Notes under the pieces: model-generated
Database searches by the model: none
What the model saw: only the letters and a program-made list of their open reading frames with translations
Told to the model about the DNA's origin: nothing
Program-made: the position numbers and the translations under genes
Assembly (NCBI GenBank): GCA_937919625.1
Contig: CALFRK010000114.1
Coordinates: 1 to 64,000, forward strand
DNA length: 64,000 nucleotides
Source: an uncultured Ilumatobacter sp.
GTDB taxonomy: Bacteria > Actinomycetota > Acidimicrobiia > Acidimicrobiales > Ilumatobacteraceae
Direction: 5' to 3'
In this document: piece by piece, positions 60,998 through 64,000 of the stretch
How the letters are laid out: the number at the start of each line of letters is the position of its first letter
Numbering within the stretch: the first letter of the stretch is position 1

Positions 60998-61534
60998 ATG
61001 CATCGTCTGGGCATCGTGATTACCGCCGGGCTGTTGCTCGCGGCGTGCGGACATGATTCACCGGTGGCGACGCCAACACCGACCACAGTGTTGCCGGCCG
61101 CGATCGAGGCCAATGCCACGGTCGACTATGTCGTCGACGGCGACACGATCGACGTGATCATCGGCGGTGAAGAAGAACGTGTCCGCCTGACGGGCATCGA
61201 TACGCCCGAAATCTCACACAACGCCAGCGCCACACGCCCGGCCACGGTCGGCGAATGCTTCGGCGATGAGGCTACGCAGTTCACCGAATCGCTGCTGCCG
61301 GTCGGCACGCCGGTGCGCCTCGAACGCGACGTCGTCGGGCGCGACGACTATGGACGCCTGTTGGCCTACGTCTATCGAGCCGACGATGGCATCTTCGTCA
61401 ACTTCGAGATCATTAGGCATGGCTATGCCCAGCCATTGACTATCGCACCCAACGTCACCTTCTCCGACCTCATGGTGCAAGCCGCCCGCGATGCCGAGGC
61501 CGACGACGTCGGCCTCTGGTCGGCATGTCGTTGA
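60998..61534 (+). CDS. Staphylococcal-nuclease-like (SNase) lipoprotein
   Basis: A 178-aa exported nuclease. MHRLGIVITAGLLLAACG is a lipoprotein signal. The SNase OB fold (about 48-178) has VDGDTIDVIIGGEEERVRLT, GIDTPEI, an ERDVVGRDDYGRLLAYV stretch with Arg and Asp/Glu candidates of the active site, and ALGLW-type end DDVGLWSACR. It would degrade DNA or RNA outside the membrane for nutrients or defence. I chose ATG 60998 for the signal peptide; AGAAAT lies six bases before it. Confidence 0.88.
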   Translation: MHRLGIVITAGLLLAACGHDSPVATPTPTTVLPAAIEANATVDYVVDGDTIDVIIGGEEERVRLTGIDTPEISHNASATRPATVGECFGDEATQFTESLLPVGTPVRLERDVVGRDDYGRLLAYVYRADDGIFVNFEIIRHGYAQPLTIAPNVTFSDLMVQAARDAEADDVGLWSACR

Positions 61535-61548
61535 GCTGACTGCGCGAC

Positions 61549-61554
61549 TACCGT
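61549..61554 (+). promoter_or_regulatory. -10 hexamer TACCGT of cysteine-desulfurase-like gene
   Basis: TACCGT is six bases before ATG 61561. Confidence 0.5.
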
Positions 61555-61560
61555 CGGCTC

Positions 61561-62718
61561 ATGCTCGATCTCAGACACCGATTTCCCGCCATCACCGAAG
61601 GTGTTCACCACGGGTGGGCTCGATTCGACGGGCCGGCGGGCACGCAGGTCATCGACTCGGCGATCGAGGCCACGTCAGCCTGGCAACGCAGCGGCAACAA
61701 TGCCAACAGTCACGGTTCGTTCGCCGCCGCCGAAGCGTGCGACGCCCTTTTCGAGCAGGTGCAGGGCACGATCGGTCGCCTGCTCAACGTCAGTCCGAGC
61801 AGCGTCATGTTCGGCCCATCGACCACCGCCAACGTGTTCTCGATCACGCGGGCGATCGGCCACGATCTGCGACCCGGCGACGAAATCATCTGCACCCAGC
61901 TCGATCATGACTCGAACGTCTCGCCGTGGCTGTTGGTCGCCGAAGACACCGGCGCGACCGTGCGCTTCGCCGAGTTCGACGCGGCAACCGGCCGCCTGCA
62001 CCCCGAGGCTGTCACCAAGCTGCTGACCGACCGCACCCGCTGGGTCGCCGTCACCGGTGCCAGCAACGCGATCGGCACGATGCCCGACATCACCACGATC
62101 ACAGCCGCTGCACATGCAGCCGGCGCGAAAGTGATGGTCGATGGCGTCCACCTCACACCACACGCACCGGTAGACGTCACCTCGATCGGCTGTGACGTGT
62201 ACTCGACCAGCAGCTACAAGTGGTACGGCCCGCATGCCGGCGCCACCTGGGTCGAGCCCGTGCTGCTCGACCAACTGCACGCTTACAAGGTGCGCCCGGC
62301 GCCCGACACCGGCCCCGGCCGCTTCATGCTTGGGACCCCCTCGTACGAGGGCTTTGCGGCCATCGATGCCGCCGCTCAGTTCCTGCTCGACACGGGCATG
62401 GACGTCATCCAGGCACACGAACGCCAACTGTTCTGGCGACTGCTCGATGGCCTACTGAGCGACGACCGCGTCACCGTGTACGGGCCTCACGATCTGGTCG
62501 ATCGTGCCCCGACGCTGGCGTTCAATGTCGCTGGCCACTCCCCCGAAAGCGTCGCCAGGCGACTGGCGGCCGAACGAATCGCCGTGTGGGACGGCCACTA
62601 CTACGCCCTCGAGGCGATGGCGGCACTCGGAATCGAGGGCGCCGTCAGGGCCGGAATCGCGGTCTATCTCACCAACGACGACGTCGATCGCCTGCTCGAT
62701 GTCGTCCACCGCATCTGA
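61561..62718 (+). CDS. Cysteine desulfurase-like aminotransferase class V protein lacking the catalytic cysteine
   Basis: PLP protein of 385 aa in the class V fold. NANSHGSFAAAEACDALFEQ, FGPSTTANVFSITRAIG, VDGVHLTPHAPVD (D194, H197) and the PLP lysine K220 in STSSYKWYGPHAG match the 'cysteine desulfurase-like' family. The C-terminal loop that in NifS/SufS/IscS carries the sulfur-accepting cysteine has none here (VAGHSPESVARRLAAERIAV), so desulfurase activity is doubtful; an amino-acid lyase or epimerase-like function is possible. Leaderless promoter present. Confidence 0.85.
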   Translation: MLDLRHRFPAITEGVHHGWARFDGPAGTQVIDSAIEATSAWQRSGNNANSHGSFAAAEACDALFEQVQGTIGRLLNVSPSSVMFGPSTTANVFSITRAIGHDLRPGDEIICTQLDHDSNVSPWLLVAEDTGATVRFAEFDAATGRLHPEAVTKLLTDRTRWVAVTGASNAIGTMPDITTITAAAHAAGAKVMVDGVHLTPHAPVDVTSIGCDVYSTSSYKWYGPHAGATWVEPVLLDQLHAYKVRPAPDTGPGRFMLGTPSYEGFAAIDAAAQFLLDTGMDVIQAHERQLFWRLLDGLLSDDRVTVYGPHDLVDRAPTLAFNVAGHSPESVARRLAAERIAVWDGHYYALEAMAALGIEGAVRAGIAVYLTNDDVDRLLDVVHRI

Positions 62719-62727
62719 CGGTCCAGA

Positions 62728-62733
62728 TAGCGT
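62728..62733 (+). promoter_or_regulatory. -10 hexamer TAGCGT of deacetylase gene
   Basis: TAGCGT is seven bases before GTG 62741 and argues against the longer frame that overlaps the upstream gene. Confidence 0.5.
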
Positions 62734-62740
62734 CGGTCAC

Positions 62741-63577
62741 GTGAGCCAGCTCGCCGAACGTCTCGGGTACCCAGCCGACGCCAAGTTGCTGATCCTGTCG
62801 TGTGACGATCTCGGGTCGTGTCATGCTGCCAATGTTGGGGTCTACCAGGCGATTCGCGATGGTCAAGCGACCTGCGCCTCGATCATGATGCCTGCCCCGT
62901 GGGCCCGACATGCCGCCGCCCAATACCGCCCCACCGACGACATCGGCGTGCACCTCACGCTCAATGCCGAACACGAGATGTACCGCTGGGGGCCACTGAC
63001 CCATGCCCCATCGTTGTTGTCGGGTGAGGGCGGGTTTCCGCGGACCCTCGACGATCTGTGGGAACACGCCGACTCCGAAGAGGTGTACCGCGAGCTGAAG
63101 GCCCAGATCACGCGGGCGACGGCGTGGGGTATCGATGTCACGCATCTCGCCCCGCACCTCTCGGCGATCACCTTGCGACCCGAGTTCTTCGACATCTATC
63201 TCGATCTAGCCGGCGAGTTCCAACTTCCCGTGCGGTTGCCGTCGACGATCTCGGCTGAGCAGGCCGGGTTCCCGTTTCGTCAGCTGGCAGCCGACGCCGG
63301 CATCGTGTTTCCCGATCATTTCGATCACGACTGGCGGGCCGGTTCACGCCAACGTGTAAACACTGCGCTGCGCAACCTGAAACCAGGTGTCACCGAGGTT
63401 CACGTGCAACCGGCGATCGACACCCCCGAGGTACACGCCCTCACCGACAACGCCGCTCGCTGGATCGACGACCACATCTTCGTAACGGTAGACGCCTCGC
63501 TGCCGGCGCTGATCGACGAGGTCGGCGCAGTACTGATCGGCTATCGCCAGCTCAGAGCTGCGATGCGAGCTGGCTGA
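62741..63577 (+). CDS. ChbG/YdjC-family carbohydrate deacetylase-like protein
   Basis: Metal-dependent deacetylase-fold protein of 278 aa. LILSCDDLGSCHAANVGVYQ holds the first Asp metal ligand and the entry histidine, ATCASIMMPAPWARHAA follows, IGVHLTLNAEHE gives the second histidine, and VTHLAPHLSAITLRPEFFD the third. Family members deacetylate oligosaccharides such as diacetylchitobiose; the substrate here is unknown. Its end overlaps the convergent 78-aa gene by 26 bases. Confidence 0.88.
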   Translation: MSQLAERLGYPADAKLLILSCDDLGSCHAANVGVYQAIRDGQATCASIMMPAPWARHAAAQYRPTDDIGVHLTLNAEHEMYRWGPLTHAPSLLSGEGGFPRTLDDLWEHADSEEVYRELKAQITRATAWGIDVTHLAPHLSAITLRPEFFDIYLDLAGEFQLPVRLPSTISAEQAGFPFRQLAADAGIVFPDHFDHDWRAGSRQRVNTALRNLKPGVTEVHVQPAIDTPEVHALTDNAARWIDDHIFVTVDASLPALIDEVGAVLIGYRQLRAAMRAG

Positions 63578-63788
63578 GACGCATCGTCGCCTCGCCCGAC
63601 TTCAGCTCGGCCAACACCGAAGCGGTGTGGCCGACCGCCTTCAGGCGGCCCCGCATGTACTCGACCGTGGCGTCGAAGTTGGCGTCGACGGCAACGGCGA
63701 CCGGCACCGACAGCATCACGTCTGCGTCGTTCGGACCGTCGATCCGCTCGTCATTTTTGGCGACGACCACGCGGTACTGGGTCGTCAC
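63552..63788 (-). CDS. Hypothetical protein (78 aa)
   Basis: Small protein, not recognised. MTTQYRVVVAKNDERIDGPN, then VMLSVPVAVAVDANFDATVEY and GRLKAVGHTASVLAELKSGE suggest a compact alpha/beta fold. It overlaps the stop of the next upstream gene as ATGA (four bases), so both are translated together. Its end overlaps the convergent deacetylase gene, an unusual compression. Confidence 0.6.
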   Translation of the reverse strand: MTTQYRVVVAKNDERIDGPNDADVMLSVPVAVAVDANFDATVEYMRGRLKAVGHTASVLAELKSGEATMRLSQLASQL

Positions 63789-63994
63789 GATGCCGCCTCG
63801 ACTGCCGAGATGACGGCCTCGATTCCGATGAACAGGTCATTTTCGAGCTGATCACCATTGTCGGCGACCGGAATCTCGCCGACCAGCGAGCGGGCAAGGA
63901 TCCAGTCTTCCCATGGATATATCTCGGCCAGTTCGGCGTCGGACAGACCGAACCAGAACGCAGCACTTGGATCGACCTGGGTGGCGTGGGCCAT
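63785..63994 (-). CDS. Hypothetical protein (69 aa, start possibly outside window)
   Basis: Reads MAHATQVDPSAAFWFGLSDA, then ELAEIYPWEDWILARSLVGE, acidic and rich in aromatics. Not recognised. ATG 63994 may be the start, but the frame is open upstream through TTG 63997 to the window edge, so the gene could be longer. Coupled by ATGA to the 78-aa gene. Confidence 0.55.
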   Translation of the reverse strand: MAHATQVDPSAAFWFGLSDAELAEIYPWEDWILARSLVGEIPVADNGDQLENDLFIGIEAVISAVEAAS

Positions 63995-64000
63995 CAACGA

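Noticed and set aside
60800-61054. Minus-strand 84-codon frame between nitrobindin and the SNase gene
   Set aside because: No homology recognised, overlaps both neighbours and the inverted repeat; likely a chance frame.
1-64000. tRNA, rRNA, CRISPR, IS elements, prophage, replication origin
   Set aside because: I looked for T-loop motifs, spaced identical repeats, transposase or integrase motifs and DnaA-box clusters and saw none that hold up. tRNAscan-SE, barrnap and ISfinder searches would be decisive.

Overview
The window is high-GC DNA from an actinobacterium, most likely a member of the class Acidimicrobiia (Ilumatobacter-like). This rests on the conserved actinobacterial run ruvC-ruvA-ruvB / queA-tgt-yajC-secD-secF-apt-relA-hisS-aspS, on two F420-type LLM oxidoreductases, MaoC, acyl-CoA dehydrogenase and SDR genes, on a DUF2510 protein, on frequent GTG starts, and on a TANNNT hexamer 6-9 bases before the start codon of about 24 genes, which is the pattern of leaderless actinobacterial transcripts. 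The taxonomic placement is inference. I see no rRNA, tRNA, CRISPR array, insertion sequence, integrase or phage gene. Coding density is very high, and no gap without a gene exceeds about 215 bases.

Layout. 1-6220: the end of a phasin-like protein with an Ala/Lys-rich repeat tail, a HAD phosphatase, a DUF1015 protein, a small SSB-like protein, class II fructose-bisphosphate aldolase, dCMP deaminase and a sulfatase. 6328-19513 (minus strand): a DUF2510-slipin-NfeD membrane operon, then aspS, hisS, relA/spoT, apt, secF, secD, yajC, tgt and queA. Between aspS and nfeD lies a compact 126-base palindromic element with pseudoknot potential that I cannot assign. 19570-31609: a dienelactone hydrolase, the ruvCAB Holliday-junction operon, an LldD-type flavoenzyme, and lipid, redox and envelope genes (MaoC, a PGRP amidase lipoprotein, a geranylgeranyl-reductase-like flavoprotein, LLM, PlsC, VOC and LarE).

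31669-45785: a GH29 fucosidase-like protein fused to a beta-helix, a transglutaminase-like protein, typA/bipA, a Zn/Mn-type ABC permease and ATPase pair, a nitroreductase, acyl-CoA dehydrogenase, LLM, SDR, LapA, an alpha/beta hydrolase, a RecB-like Fe-S nuclease, a PAP2 phosphatase, and a probable 23-residue leaderless leader peptide ahead of a small unknown gene. 45896-51542: an S9 peptidase, a large secreted S8 protease with three C-terminal modules, and NudC.

51647-60324 is the most coherent accessory region and looks like a sulfur-oxidation locus. It has a rhodanese lipoprotein, a persulfide-dioxygenase/rhodanese fusion, a fused iron-sulfur plus membrane-anchor subunit, a cytoplasmic molybdopterin subunit of SoeA/PsrA type, and a GntR/UTRA regulator at the end of the run. 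The promoters of the rhodanese gene and of the dioxygenase operon share a TTGT(A/C)CGTACA palindrome-like site, a candidate common operator. The proposed flow is persulfide to sulfite (dioxygenase) to sulfate (Mo enzyme), with electrons passing to quinone. 60336-64000: nitrobindin, an SNase lipoprotein, a cysteine-desulfurase-like PLP protein without its catalytic cysteine, a ChbG/YdjC deacetylase and two small unknown genes.
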